This document shows positions 1 through 7,151 of a DNA stretch of 64,000 bases, one piece after another. This DNA comes from Methylobacterium bullatum. GTDB taxonomy: Bacteria; Pseudomonadota; Alphaproteobacteria; Rhizobiales; Beijerinckiaceae. The notes under the pieces are model-generated. The model ran no database searches, had not been told where the DNA came from, and saw only the letters and a list, made by a program, of their open reading frames with translations. The translations under genes and the position numbers were made by a program. Position 1 is the first letter of the stretch, and every line of letters begins with the position of its first letter. The stretch covers positions 1,958,001 to 2,022,000 of the forward strand of contig LR743504.1 in the NCBI GenBank assembly GCA_902712845.1, given 5' to 3'.

Positions 1-64
1 TCGATATGAGGCGCGATAGGCTCCCTCCCTCGGAAGGCAGCGAGATCGCATATGACACCACACC

Positions 65-206
65 GTCATTCCGGGTCGCCGCGGGCGAGCCCGGACCCGG
101 AGGGCCACGCCAGAGGCGTCCAATCCTGAGCCGCCGACGGTGTAAAGTTCTGCACCACTTGTGTTTCTGGATCCCGGGCTCCGCTGCGCGGACCCGGGAT
201 AACGGG
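65..206. repeat. Composite palindromic intergenic repeat
   Basis: Non-coding stretch made of inverted arms. It opens with a TCATTCCGGG-type arm and ends in a strong hairpin whose arms ATCCCGGG (171-178) and CCCGGGAT (193-200) are separated by a short GC-rich loop. The same style of element is common between genes in high-GC alphaproteobacteria. I see no convincing reading frame in 1-427, so this and the next repeat are the main content of that gap. Confidence 0.55.
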
Positions 207-265
207 GTGGTGCCAGCGGGTTTCCGACAAGCAAATCGGCATATCCGATAGCCCTGCCTGGAAGG

Positions 266-300
266 GGAGGGGACCCGTGGTACCTGCGGGATGTGTGAGC
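266..300. repeat. Short interspersed repeat with GGTACC core, copy 1
   Basis: A stretch of about 34 bases around GACCCGTGGTACC matches 46404-46437 almost exactly. Both copies lie in gene-free DNA shortly upstream of an ABC-type gene. Its function is unknown. The rest of 301-427, up to the ABC-F start, holds no gene that I can support. Confidence 0.5.
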
Positions 301-427
301 ATGGGAGCGGCGCGGTGGTGCCCTGCGCCGCCCGCCCTCGCGCTCGTTGCTGCACTGCGATAGGAGGAGGGACATCCTCCCGTGTGGCCACCGGCCCGCA
401 TCTCCCTTGGCGTTTGGCCGCTGATTC

Positions 428-2053
428 ATGATCCAGATCGAAGACCTCACTTTCAGCGCCTGGGGCCGGCGCTTCTTCGACCGCGCGAGCGTGGCCGTCC
501 CGCCCGGATCGAAGGTCGGGCTCGTCGGCCGCAACGGCGTCGGCAAGTCGACCCTGTTCAAGATCATCCTCGGTGAGTTCCAGCCCGATAGCGGCGTGAT
601 CCTGCTGCCGAAGAATGCCCGCGTCGCCTCCGTCGACCAGGAGCATCCGGCGACCCCGGTCACCCTCATCGACACCATCCTGGCGGCGGATATCGAGCGC
701 GAGGCCCTGAACCTCGAACTGGAAACCGCCGAGCCCGAGCGCATGGGCGAGATCTACGGCCGGCTGATCGAGATCGACGCCGACCGGGCTCCCGCGCGGG
801 CGGGCGAGATCCTGGCCGGTCTCGGCTTCTCGGTGGAAGACCTGACCCGGCCGATGTCGGAATTCTCCGGCGGCTGGCGCATGCGCGTGGCGCTCGCCGC
901 CGCGCTCTTCGCCGAGCCCGACATGCTGCTCCTCGACGAGCCGACCAACTACCTCGATCTGGAGGGCGCCCTGTGGCTGGAGGCGCGGCTCAAGCGCTAC
1001 CCTCACTCGGCCCTGATCATCAGCCACGACCGCGAGCTTCTGAACAATTCCGTCGATGCCATCCTGCACGTCGCGGGCGAAAAACTCGAACTCTACACCG
1101 GCGGCTACGACGATTTCGAGAAGCGCCGGGCCGAGAAGGCGCGGCTCCAGGCCTCGACCAAGATGAAGCAGGACGCCGAGCGCGCCCATCTGCAGAGCTT
1201 CGTCGACCGGTTCAAGGCGTCGGCCTCCAAGGCGGCGCAGGCCCAGTCGCGCATGAAGCGCCTCGCCAAGATGGAGCCCATCGCCACCACCATCGAGGAG
1301 CATGTGGCCCCGTTCCATCTGCCATCGCCGAAGCGTCCGCTGGCGCCGCCGCTGATGCATCTCACCGATGCCACCATCGGCTATGGCGATGACGAGCCGG
1401 TGCTGCGCGACCTCAACCTGACCCTCGACGTCGACGACCGGATCGGACTTCTAGGCGTCAACGGCGCCGGCAAGTCGACCTTCGCCAAGATGGCGGCCGG
1501 CGCGCTGGCGGTGCGGGACGGGCGCATGGTGCGCGAGGGCCGGGTGCAGGTCGGCTGGTTCCACCAGCACCAGATCGAAGCCCTCGACCCGAAGGACACG
1601 CCGCTGGCCATCATCCGCCGCGAGCGGCCGGACGACAGCGAATCCGGGCGTCGCGCCAAGCTCGCCAGCTTCGGCCTCGCCTTCGACAAGCAGGAAACCA
1701 CGGTGGACGCCCTGTCGGGTGGCGAGCGCGCGAGACTCCTGCTCAACCTCGTGGCGATGCAGGCGCCCCACCTGCTCATCCTCGACGAGCCGACGAACCA
1801 CCTCGACATCGACAGCCGGCGGGCGTTGCTCGACGCGCTGAACGATTACGGCGGCGCCGTCATCCTCATCACCCACGACCGTTCGCTGATGGAACTCGTG
1901 GCCGACCGCCTCTGGCTCGCCGCCGACCGGACCGTGAAGCCCTTCGCCGGCGACATGGACGACTACGCCCGCTTCGTCCTCGACCGCTCGAAGACGGGAA
2001 AGACCGCGCCGGGGCAGGGACGGGAGAAGAAGACCAAGCGCAAGGCGGCATGA
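428..2053 (+). CDS. ABC-F family ATPase (Uup/EttA-like)
   Basis: Soluble protein of 541 residues with two complete ATP-binding cassettes and no membrane segments, the hallmark of ABC-F proteins that act on the ribosome rather than as transporters. Cassette 1 has Walker A GRNGVGKST, signature FSGGW and Walker B LLLDEPTNYLD. Cassette 2 has GVNGAGKST, LSGGERARL and LLILDEPTNHLD. A charged linker of about 80 residues between them (roughly 235-310) corresponds to the P-site tRNA interaction motif region. The C-terminus is lysine-rich (KKTKRKAA) rather than a long Uup-type coiled coil. The start is the first ATG of the frame. Which ABC-F subgroup it belongs to cannot be settled by eye, so no symbol is given. 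Confidence 0.93.
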   Translation: MIQIEDLTFSAWGRRFFDRASVAVPPGSKVGLVGRNGVGKSTLFKIILGEFQPDSGVILLPKNARVASVDQEHPATPVTLIDTILAADIEREALNLELETAEPERMGEIYGRLIEIDADRAPARAGEILAGLGFSVEDLTRPMSEFSGGWRMRVALAAALFAEPDMLLLDEPTNYLDLEGALWLEARLKRYPHSALIISHDRELLNNSVDAILHVAGEKLELYTGGYDDFEKRRAEKARLQASTKMKQDAERAHLQSFVDRFKASASKAAQAQSRMKRLAKMEPIATTIEEHVAPFHLPSPKRPLAPPLMHLTDATIGYGDDEPVLRDLNLTLDVDDRIGLLGVNGAGKSTFAKMAAGALAVRDGRMVREGRVQVGWFHQHQIEALDPKDTPLAIIRRERPDDSESGRRAKLASFGLAFDKQETTVDALSGGERARLLLNLVAMQAPHLLILDEPTNHLDIDSRRALLDALNDYGGAVILITHDRSLMELVADRLWLAADRTVKPFAGDMDDYARFVLDRSKTGKTAPGQGREKKTKRKAA

Positions 2054-2069
2054 GGATAGAGACTGTCGC

Positions 2070-2390
2070 GTGCCGGCTTTTGTCTACATCCTGCGCTGTG
2101 CCGACGGTCACTACTATGTCGGATCGGCGCGCGGGGAATCTCTCGACAGGCGACTTGGTGAGCATAACGCTGGCACGTTTCCCGGCTACACCAGCAGCCG
2201 TCGTCCCGTCGTCTTGGTCTATGCCGAGCAATTCGAATGGATCACCGATGCCATTGCGTTCGAGCGCAGGCTGAAAGGATGGAGCCGGGCGAAGAGGGAA
2301 GCCCTTATCGCGAGCGACTGGGAGGCCTTGCGGAGATTGGCGAAGCGTCCGCGCGATGCTCAGACTTCCAACCCGCCGACCTCATCCTGA
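2070..2390 (+). CDS. GIY-YIG domain protein (UPF0213-like)
   Basis: Small protein of 106 residues, GTG start, 16 bases after the ABC-F stop. The single GIY-YIG nuclease fold is visible: YILRCADGHYYVG supplies the two tyrosine-containing strands, the arginine lies in LDRRLGEHN, and the glutamate in AFERRLKGW. This is the compact architecture of the widespread stand-alone GIY-YIG proteins of unknown substrate, often called UPF0213 or YhbQ-like. The last residues (PPTSS) and the stop codon fall inside the palindromic repeat that begins at about 2380, so the natural C-terminus has probably been reshaped by repeat insertion. Confidence 0.85.
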   Translation: MPAFVYILRCADGHYYVGSARGESLDRRLGEHNAGTFPGYTSSRRPVVLVYAEQFEWITDAIAFERRLKGWSRAKREALIASDWEALRRLAKRPRDAQTSNPPTSS

Positions 2391-2491
2391 GGCGCTTTCG
2401 CATGGCGAAAGCCTCGAAGGAGGCTTCCAGTCCGCATTACGCTAGCTGGAGGGCTCCTTCGAGGCCGCTCACGCGGCACCTCAGGATGAGG
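2380..2491. repeat. Large palindromic repeat, family A, copy 1
   Basis: Inverted repeat of about 112 bp. The outer arms are CCTCATCCTGAGG and CCTCAGGATGAGG, with inner arms CTCGAAGGAGG and CTCCTTCGAGG. Related copies occur at 9179-9292 and 29591-29703. The arms are conserved and the loops differ, as expected for a folded, mobile, REP/BIME-like element. This copy overlaps the 3' end of the GIY-YIG gene. Confidence 0.85.
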
Positions 2492-2598
2492 TCGATGGTG
2501 GGAGGGTGATACGGTGCAGTGTTGGGACGGATCCGCGCACATGCTTATTCGCCCATGCGGCGCGACGGCATTCGTACATTTCGCGGGATGCACGGCCC

Positions 2599-2710
2599 TC
2601 CTCCCCCTTGTGGGGAGGAGTTGGAGGTGGGGGTGGCCCCGCTAGCCTCGGCCGAGGGAGGGTCGCCCAACCACCCCCACTCCTAACCTCTCCCCACAAG
2701 GGGGAGAGGA
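2599..2710. repeat. Palindromic repeat, CTCCCC(CTTGTG)GGGGAG type
   Basis: Inverted repeat. The left arm runs through CCCCCTTGTGGGGAGGAG and a GGTGGGGGTGG stretch; the right arm mirrors it as CCACCCCCACTCC and CTCTCCCCACAAGG. The two arms can form a long cruciform or hairpin. There is no reading frame of note in 2492-2784. Confidence 0.7.
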
Positions 2711-2784
2711 ACGCGGTTCGCTTGCAAGAGCGGATGGGCGAACCCGGTAGCGCCGCCAGTGGGGAAAGGGGATGTACGTCGAGC

Positions 2785-2913
2785 CTACTTGCGCAGGATC
2801 TTCGTCACGAGGCGGCCGATGGGGTTGCTCGAATCGTAGTTCCGGTCGTCGCGGACGACGGGGCGGTTCTCGTTGCCGAGGATCTTGGTGACGAGGCGTC
2901 CGATGAGGCTCAT
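2785..2913 (-). CDS. 42-residue protein with duplicated IGRLVTKIL motif
   Basis: A very short gene. The ATG at 2913 has AAGGGA about 8 bases upstream, and TAG lies at 2787-2785. The protein starts MSLIGRLVTKILGN and ends NPIGRLVTKILRK, so the same nine-residue block IGRLVTKIL occurs near each end, joined by a charged linker (ENRPVVRDDRNYDSS). The two DNA copies differ at several positions, all of them synonymous third-base changes, which points to selection on the protein. Each block could form a short amphipathic helix with basic residues. I do not recognise a named family and assign no function. It stands alone between a repeat and the divergently oriented nupC-like gene. Confidence 0.6.
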   Translation of the reverse strand: MSLIGRLVTKILGNENRPVVRDDRNYDSSNPIGRLVTKILRK

Positions 2914-3064
2914 GGCTGTATCCCTTCAAACCGGTTATGCGCCGCATTACGGCGCAGCTTGACGGTCAACACGCCGGACGTCCTCCCGTTCCGGATGAAC
3001 CCCATATGACGCGCGCCCGTCCCGGCATCGCCCTTGCTCCTCTTGGGCCGAAAGAGGGCACACG

Positions 3065-4312
3065 ATGACCGAGCGACTGTTTCATGCCGGCGCGAGCCTC
3101 GCGCTGCTCCTCGCCGTCGCGATCCTGTTCTCCACCAACCGCCGGGCGATCCGGCCCCGGACCGTCATCTCGGCCCTCGCCCTGCAGATCGCCATCGGGG
3201 CAATCGTGCTGTTCGTGCCCGTGGGGCGGCAGGCCCTCGATGCGGCCGCCACCCTGGTGCAGACGGTGCTCGCCTATGGCGATCGCGGCGTCCTGTTCCT
3301 GTTCGGCGGCCTCGTCGAGCCGCGCATGTTCGAACTCTTCGGCGGCAGCGGCTTCATCCTGGCCCTGCGGGTGCTGCCGCAGATCCTCTATGTCTCGGCG
3401 CTGATCGCGATCCTGTATCATCTGAAGGTGATGCAGACCCTCGCCCGCCTCATCGGGGCGGGACTTCAGCGAGTGCTCGGCACCTCGCCCATCGAGACCT
3501 TCTCGGCGGTGATCACCATCGTCATCGGCCAGAGCGAGATCGCCGTGGCCCTGCGGCCGTTCCTGATCCTGCTGACCGGGGCCGAGTTGTTCGCCGTGAT
3601 GTCGAGCGGGGCCGCGTCCACCGCCGGATCGATCCTGGCCGGCTACGCCGCGTTGGGCGTGCCGATGGAATATCTGCTGGCCGCCGGCGTCATGGCGATT
3701 CCCGGCGGGCTTCTCTACGCCAAGATCCTGATGCCCTCGACGGAGCCGACGCGGGTGACGACCATGCGGGTGGAATTCGCCGAGACGCGGGCGGTGAACC
3801 TGATCGAGGCGGCGGCCGACGGCACCCAGAAGGGCCTCGTCATCGCGGTCTCGGTGGGCGCCATGCTGATCGCCTTCACCGGGCTCATCGCGTTGCTCAA
3901 CGGCGTCGCCGGATGGGGCGGCGGACTCGTCGGTTATCCGTCGCTCAGCATCGAAGGCGTGCTCGGGCTCGCCTTCGCGCCGCTGGCCTGGCTCATGGGC
4001 GTGCCCTGGAGCGAGGCGGGCCTCGTCGGCGGCGCCATCGGGCAGAAGATCGCGTTCAACGAGTTCCTGGCCTATGCCCAGCTCTCGCCGGTGCTTAAGG
4101 CCGGCACGCTCGATGCCCGGACGACGGCCATCGTCTGCTTCGCCCTGTGCGGCTTCGCCAATCTCGCCTCCATCGCGATCCAGCTCGCGAGTCTGGCGAG
4201 CCTCGTCCCCGAGCGGAGGTCCGAGATCGCACGCTATGGAATGCGCGCGATCCTGGCTGGTACCTTGTCGAACCTGACGAGTGCGACCATCGCCGGCCTG
4301 TTCATCGGCTGA
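3065..4312 (+). CDS. Concentrative nucleoside transporter (CNT/NupC family)
   Basis: Inner-membrane protein of 415 residues with many hydrophobic segments, beginning with a helix at about 7-24. CNT-family landmarks are visible: the gating region (VGLVGGAIGQKIAFNEFLAYAQL-like stretch near 320-340), ITIVIGQSEIAVALRPFL and SSGAASTAGSILAGYA. CNT proteins import nucleosides with H+ or Na+. The length matches the bacterial NupC type. The ATG at 3065 has the purine-rich AAAGAGGGC just upstream. It converges with minE, leaving only 10 bases between stops. Substrate preference cannot be read from the sequence. Confidence 0.88.
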   Translation: MTERLFHAGASLALLLAVAILFSTNRRAIRPRTVISALALQIAIGAIVLFVPVGRQALDAAATLVQTVLAYGDRGVLFLFGGLVEPRMFELFGGSGFILALRVLPQILYVSALIAILYHLKVMQTLARLIGAGLQRVLGTSPIETFSAVITIVIGQSEIAVALRPFLILLTGAELFAVMSSGAASTAGSILAGYAALGVPMEYLLAAGVMAIPGGLLYAKILMPSTEPTRVTTMRVEFAETRAVNLIEAAADGTQKGLVIAVSVGAMLIAFTGLIALLNGVAGWGGGLVGYPSLSIEGVLGLAFAPLAWLMGVPWSEAGLVGGAIGQKIAFNEFLAYAQLSPVLKAGTLDARTTAIVCFALCGFANLASIAIQLASLASLVPERRSEIARYGMRAILAGTLSNLTSATIAGLFIG

Positions 4313-4322
4313 CGGCGGATCC

Positions 4323-4628
4323 TCACGCGGCGGCGCGCTTGGCCTTGGACGGCTTGGCCGCCGCCGGGGCGGCCTTGGCCGGGGCCGTGACCGGCAGTTC
4401 GATGTCGACGCCGAGCGTCGACATGTCCTGGCCCCGCTCCAGGCGGATCTGGACCTTGTCCCGCTCCACCGTGACGTGTTTGGCGATGACCGCGAGGATC
4501 TCCTCCCGCAGGAGCATCACCAGGTCGGAGCCGCCGGCCCCGGCCCGCTCATGGGCCAGGATCAACTGGAGACGGTCGCGGGCCGTCGGGGCCGAAGCGC
4601 GCTTGCTGAAGAGGTTGCGCAGGCTCAT
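4323..4628 (-). CDS. minE: Cell division topological specificity factor MinE
   Basis: Protein of 101 residues. The N-terminal anti-MinCD segment, which inserts in the membrane and binds MinD, contains SLRNLFSKR and the ARDRLQLILAHERA helix. The topological-specificity domain follows (LREEILAVIAKHV, then VQIRLERGQDMSTLGVDIELP). The C-terminal tail is an Ala/Lys/Pro-rich extension (AKAAPAAAKPSKAKRAAA) beyond the usual length of about 88. It overlaps the minD stop by 4 bases (ATGA), so the two are translationally coupled. It stimulates MinD ATPase and drives pole-to-pole oscillation that confines the Z-ring to midcell. Confidence 0.95.
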   Translation of the reverse strand: MSLRNLFSKRASAPTARDRLQLILAHERAGAGGSDLVMLLREEILAVIAKHVTVERDKVQIRLERGQDMSTLGVDIELPVTAPAKAAPAAAKPSKAKRAAA

Positions 4629-5440
4629 GCCGCCCTCCGGGTGAACAGTTTGTTGAGGAGGGACTTCTTGTCGGACGGCACGGTCATCGGAACCGTATCG
4701 CCCTTCAGGCGGCGCACGGCGTCGATATAGGCCCGGGCCGGGGCGCTGAGCGGGTTGTTCATCGTCACCGGGCAGCCGACATTGGAGGCGCGCAGCACTT
4801 CCAGGCTCTCGGGGATGATGGCGAGCAGCGGGATCGAGAGGATCTCGAGCACGTCGTCCACTTTCAGCATGTCGCCGCGGTCGGCACGGGCGGGGTCGTA
4901 GCGGGTGAGGATGAGGTGTTTCTCCATCACCTCTCCGCGCTCGGCCTTCAGCGTCTTCGAATCGAGAAGACCGATGATGCGGTCGGAATCGCGCACCGAG
5001 GAGACTTCCGGGTTCGTGACGACCACCGCGAGGTCGGCGTGGCGCATGGCGAGCGTCGCTCCGCGCTCGATGCCGGCCGGGGAATCGCAGATCACCCAGT
5101 CGAACTTCTCGCGCAGCTCGTCCATCACCTTGGCGACGCCCTCGTCGGTCAGCGCGTCCTTGTCGCGGGTCTGCGAGGCGGGCAGCAGCGACAGGTTCTC
5201 GAGCCGCTTGTCGCGGATCAGCGCCTGGTTGAGCTTGGCATCGCCGTTGACCACGTTGATGAGGTCGTAGACCACGCGCCGCTCGGCGCCCATCACGAGG
5301 TCGAGGTTGCGCAGGCCGACGTCGAAATCGACGACGGCGACGCTCTGTCCGGCCTGCGCGAGTGCTGCGCCGAGAGCCGCTGTGGTGGTCGTCTTGCCGA
5401 CGCCGCCCTTGCCAGATGTAACGACCAGAACCTTGGCCAT
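4625..5440 (-). CDS. minD: Septum site-determining ATPase MinD
   Basis: Protein of 271 residues, the normal MinD length. The deviant Walker A motif GKGGVGKTTTTAALG is at residues 10-24, switch II VVDFDVGLRN follows, and the membrane-targeting C-terminal amphipathic helix is KSLLNKLFTRR. MinD dimerises on ATP at the membrane, recruits MinC to block FtsZ assembly near poles, and is released by MinE. A strong ribosome site (AAGGAG) precedes the ATG by 8 bases. It lies 12 bases after minC (5453-6151) and overlaps minE, in one minus-strand operon. It must serve both MinC paralogues encoded upstream. Confidence 0.97.
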   Translation of the reverse strand: MAKVLVVTSGKGGVGKTTTTAALGAALAQAGQSVAVVDFDVGLRNLDLVMGAERRVVYDLINVVNGDAKLNQALIRDKRLENLSLLPASQTRDKDALTDEGVAKVMDELREKFDWVICDSPAGIERGATLAMRHADLAVVVTNPEVSSVRDSDRIIGLLDSKTLKAERGEVMEKHLILTRYDPARADRGDMLKVDDVLEILSIPLLAIIPESLEVLRASNVGCPVTMNNPLSAPARAYIDAVRRLKGDTVPMTVPSDKKSLLNKLFTRRAA

Positions 5441-5452
5441 GCGTGTATCTCC

Positions 5453-6151
5453 TTAATCCAAGGTTGCCATTTTGATGGAGCCGCTATCGAGCCAGATCTG
5501 CACGGGTTTCCCGCGCAGGGTCGTGCCCATGTCCTCGGCCGTGCGGACGAGGCGATCGATCCCGAGCAGTTCGGGCTCGAACTTGCGGCAGTAGATGCGG
5601 GCGCGGGGGTTGCGGGCGGCGCCGGCGATGGCGCGCCCCCGCAATGCGCCGTAGACGTGGATCGAGCCACCGGCGAGGATCTCGGCGCCGGAGGCCACCG
5701 AACCCATGACGGTAACGTCACCGGTGGGATGCGTGATCGACTGGCCGGACCGGACCGATCCCTCGATCATGAGAGACGTGGTTTCCGGCTCGGCATCCTT
5801 CGGAACTTCGATGCCGATGGAGGGCCGTCCGTTCACGAGGAGCGGGGGCAGGGCGAGACCGTCGAGCATCGTCGTTCCCGCCAGGGTCGCCGCCGCGCCC
5901 TCGATGCCGAGGATGCGGATGCGGCGGGTGCCGAGATCGGCCAGCAGCTTGCCCACCACGTCCGGGTCAGACCCGAGCGCCGCGATGTCGAGGATGAGGG
6001 GGCGGCCGTCGAACAGCGTCGGCGACCGCTTCAGCGAGGCGTCCAGATCGGCGAACCAATCGGGAAGCGGAGCTTCCGGAGCCAGGACGAGTGCCTTGAA
6101 GGCACGGCCTCGTAGCGTCACGGATCGGCGGGATGGAGGGGCGTGTGTCAC
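5453..6151 (-). CDS. minC: Septum site-determining protein MinC, paralogue 1
   Basis: Protein of 232 residues, GTG start with GCGAGAG upstream. The N-terminal FtsZ-inhibiting domain spans about residues 8-105 (TLRGRAFKALVLAP, then GRPLILDIAALG). The C-terminal beta-helix that binds MinD starts at about 130. It carries the MinD-contact motif RSGQ and the conserved MGSVASGAE, GGSIHVYGALRGRAIAGA and CRKFEPELLGID stretches. It is the minC directly coupled to minD. Its neighbour at 6273-6971 is a clear second minC of the same length; both retain RSGQ. A near-match CtrA box lies about 45 bases upstream. Confidence 0.95.
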   Translation of the reverse strand: MTHAPPSRRSVTLRGRAFKALVLAPEAPLPDWFADLDASLKRSPTLFDGRPLILDIAALGSDPDVVGKLLADLGTRRIRILGIEGAAATLAGTTMLDGLALPPLLVNGRPSIGIEVPKDAEPETTSLMIEGSVRSGQSITHPTGDVTVMGSVASGAEILAGGSIHVYGALRGRAIAGAARNPRARIYCRKFEPELLGIDRLVRTAEDMGTTLRGKPVQIWLDSGSIKMATLD

Positions 6152-6194
6152 GGGCTCTCGCGATTCCTTACCGAACCATTGACGGTCCTTATGG

Positions 6195-6209
6195 TTACCG
6201 CTTGGTTAA
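6195..6209. promoter_or_regulatory. Near-consensus CtrA-type box upstream of minC
   Basis: TTAC-N7-TTAA, seven of eight bases of the TTAA-N7-TTAA half-site pair recognised by the alphaproteobacterial cell-cycle regulator CtrA, placed 44-58 bases upstream of the minC (6151) start. CtrA control of min genes has been described in Sinorhizobium meliloti, as I recall, which makes the position plausible. It is a single degenerate site, so confidence is modest. Confidence 0.35.
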
Positions 6210-6225
6210 CGAGCCGGCTTTCTGT

Positions 6226-6265
6226 GATCCTGTGACCCTATAATCCTGCGATCCTGGGTTCCTGT
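6226..6265. repeat. Tandem imperfect octamer array (GATCCTGN x5)
   Basis: Five consecutive 8-base units: GATCCTGT, GACCCTAT, AATCCTGC, GATCCTGG, GTTCCTGT. They sit in the 121-bp spacer between the two minC genes, just after the stop of the upstream minC copy. It may be slippage-derived or a set of protein binding sites. No function is assigned. Confidence 0.6.
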
Positions 6266-6272
6266 GTCGGCG

Positions 6273-6971
6273 CTACTCCAGCGCGGCGACCTTGATCGCA
6301 TCCCCTTCCAGGCGGATCTGCGCCGGTTGGCCCCGGCGGTCCGGACCGAGATCGTCGGCCGTCCGGTAGAGACCGTCGATGGCGAGCAGTTCCGGCTCGA
6401 ACTTGCGGCAGGTGATGCGGGCATCGGGATTGCCGGAGGCGCCCGCGATGGCCCGCCCCCGCAGCGCGCCATAGATATGGATGGAGCCGCCGGCGATCAC
6501 TTCCGCGCCGGAGGCCACCGATCCCATGATGGTGATGTCGCCTTCGAGATGCAGGATCGTCTGGCCCGACCGGACCGGCTGGTCGAGGATCAGCGAGCGG
6601 GCGGCGCGCGGGGGCTCTGCGTGTGTGGGCGCGGGCGCGTCCGGCGTGGCGACCTCGTCCACGGGCCGTCCACCGGCCGGAGCGGGGGGCAGCCCCTCGC
6701 CGAGGCTGCCGGATTTGGCTCCCTCGATTCCCATCACGGTGACGTCGCGGGCCTTGAGTTCGGAGACCAGGGCGGTGAGGTCCGCCCGGTCGAGGCCGAG
6801 GCCGGACACGTCGAGGATCACCGGGCGCCCCACGAAGAAGGCGGGGGAGCGCCGGGACAGCGCGTCGAGGTCTTCGAGCCAGTCATGCACCGGTGCCGAG
6901 GGGGCCAGCACCAGGGCCATGAAGGAGCGGCCACGGAAACGGATCGGGGGACGAGAATTCGGCTGGGTCAC
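6273..6971 (-). CDS. minC: Septum site-determining protein MinC, paralogue 2
   Basis: A second, divergent MinC. With the GTG at 6971 it is 232 residues, exactly the length of paralogue 1, and the N-termini align (TQPNSRPPIRFRGRSFMALVLAP against THAPPSRRSVTLRGRAF). A longer start at ATG 7025 is open but poorly supported. The C-terminal beta-helix is strongly conserved (QPVRSGQTI, IMGSVASGAEVIAGGSIHIYGALRGRA pattern, CRKFEPELLAIDGLYRTADD), including the MinD-binding RSGQ. The N-domain and the proline/alanine-rich linker (about 103-125) differ more. It lies on the same strand ahead of minC-minD-minE, so it is probably in the same operon. It may have its own target or act as a second inhibitor; that is inference. 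Confidence 0.9.
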   Translation of the reverse strand: MTQPNSRPPIRFRGRSFMALVLAPSAPVHDWLEDLDALSRRSPAFFVGRPVILDVSGLGLDRADLTALVSELKARDVTVMGIEGAKSGSLGEGLPPAPAGGRPVDEVATPDAPAPTHAEPPRAARSLILDQPVRSGQTILHLEGDITIMGSVASGAEVIAGGSIHIYGALRGRAIAGASGNPDARITCRKFEPELLAIDGLYRTADDLGPDRRGQPAQIRLEGDAIKVAALE

Positions 6972-7131
6972 GCGGGGGCGTTTCTGTTGTTCCGGAATCG
7001 AAAGGGGATGTGTTGAGCCGACCATATCGGCAGATCGCCCGGAACGCTCCCCTCCCGGCATCGTCGCCCACGCCTGTTTCTCTCATGATTCCGGCGAGCC
7101 GCCGTTTCCCCTTGCCATGCGTCATGATCGA

Positions 7132-7151
7132 ACATAAAGATATCTTTATGT
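7132..7151. promoter_or_regulatory. Perfect 20-bp palindrome, probable SahR operator
   Basis: The halves ACATAAAGAT and ATCTTTATGT are exact reverse complements. It is an AT-rich island in very GC-rich DNA and resembles the ATAAAGATATCTTTAT-type motif described for SahR, the ArsR-family S-adenosylhomocysteine-responsive regulator of methionine genes. It covers the ATG at 7148 of the SahR-like gene itself, so it probably mediates autoregulation of sahR-metF. The divergent minC paralogue 2 begins about 160 bases away. Confidence 0.7.

Noticed and set aside
2597..2710. CRISPR-like or insertion-sequence remnant among the repeats at 2.4-2.7 kb
   Set aside because: There are single palindromes, not regularly spaced direct repeats, and no transposase fragment is seen.
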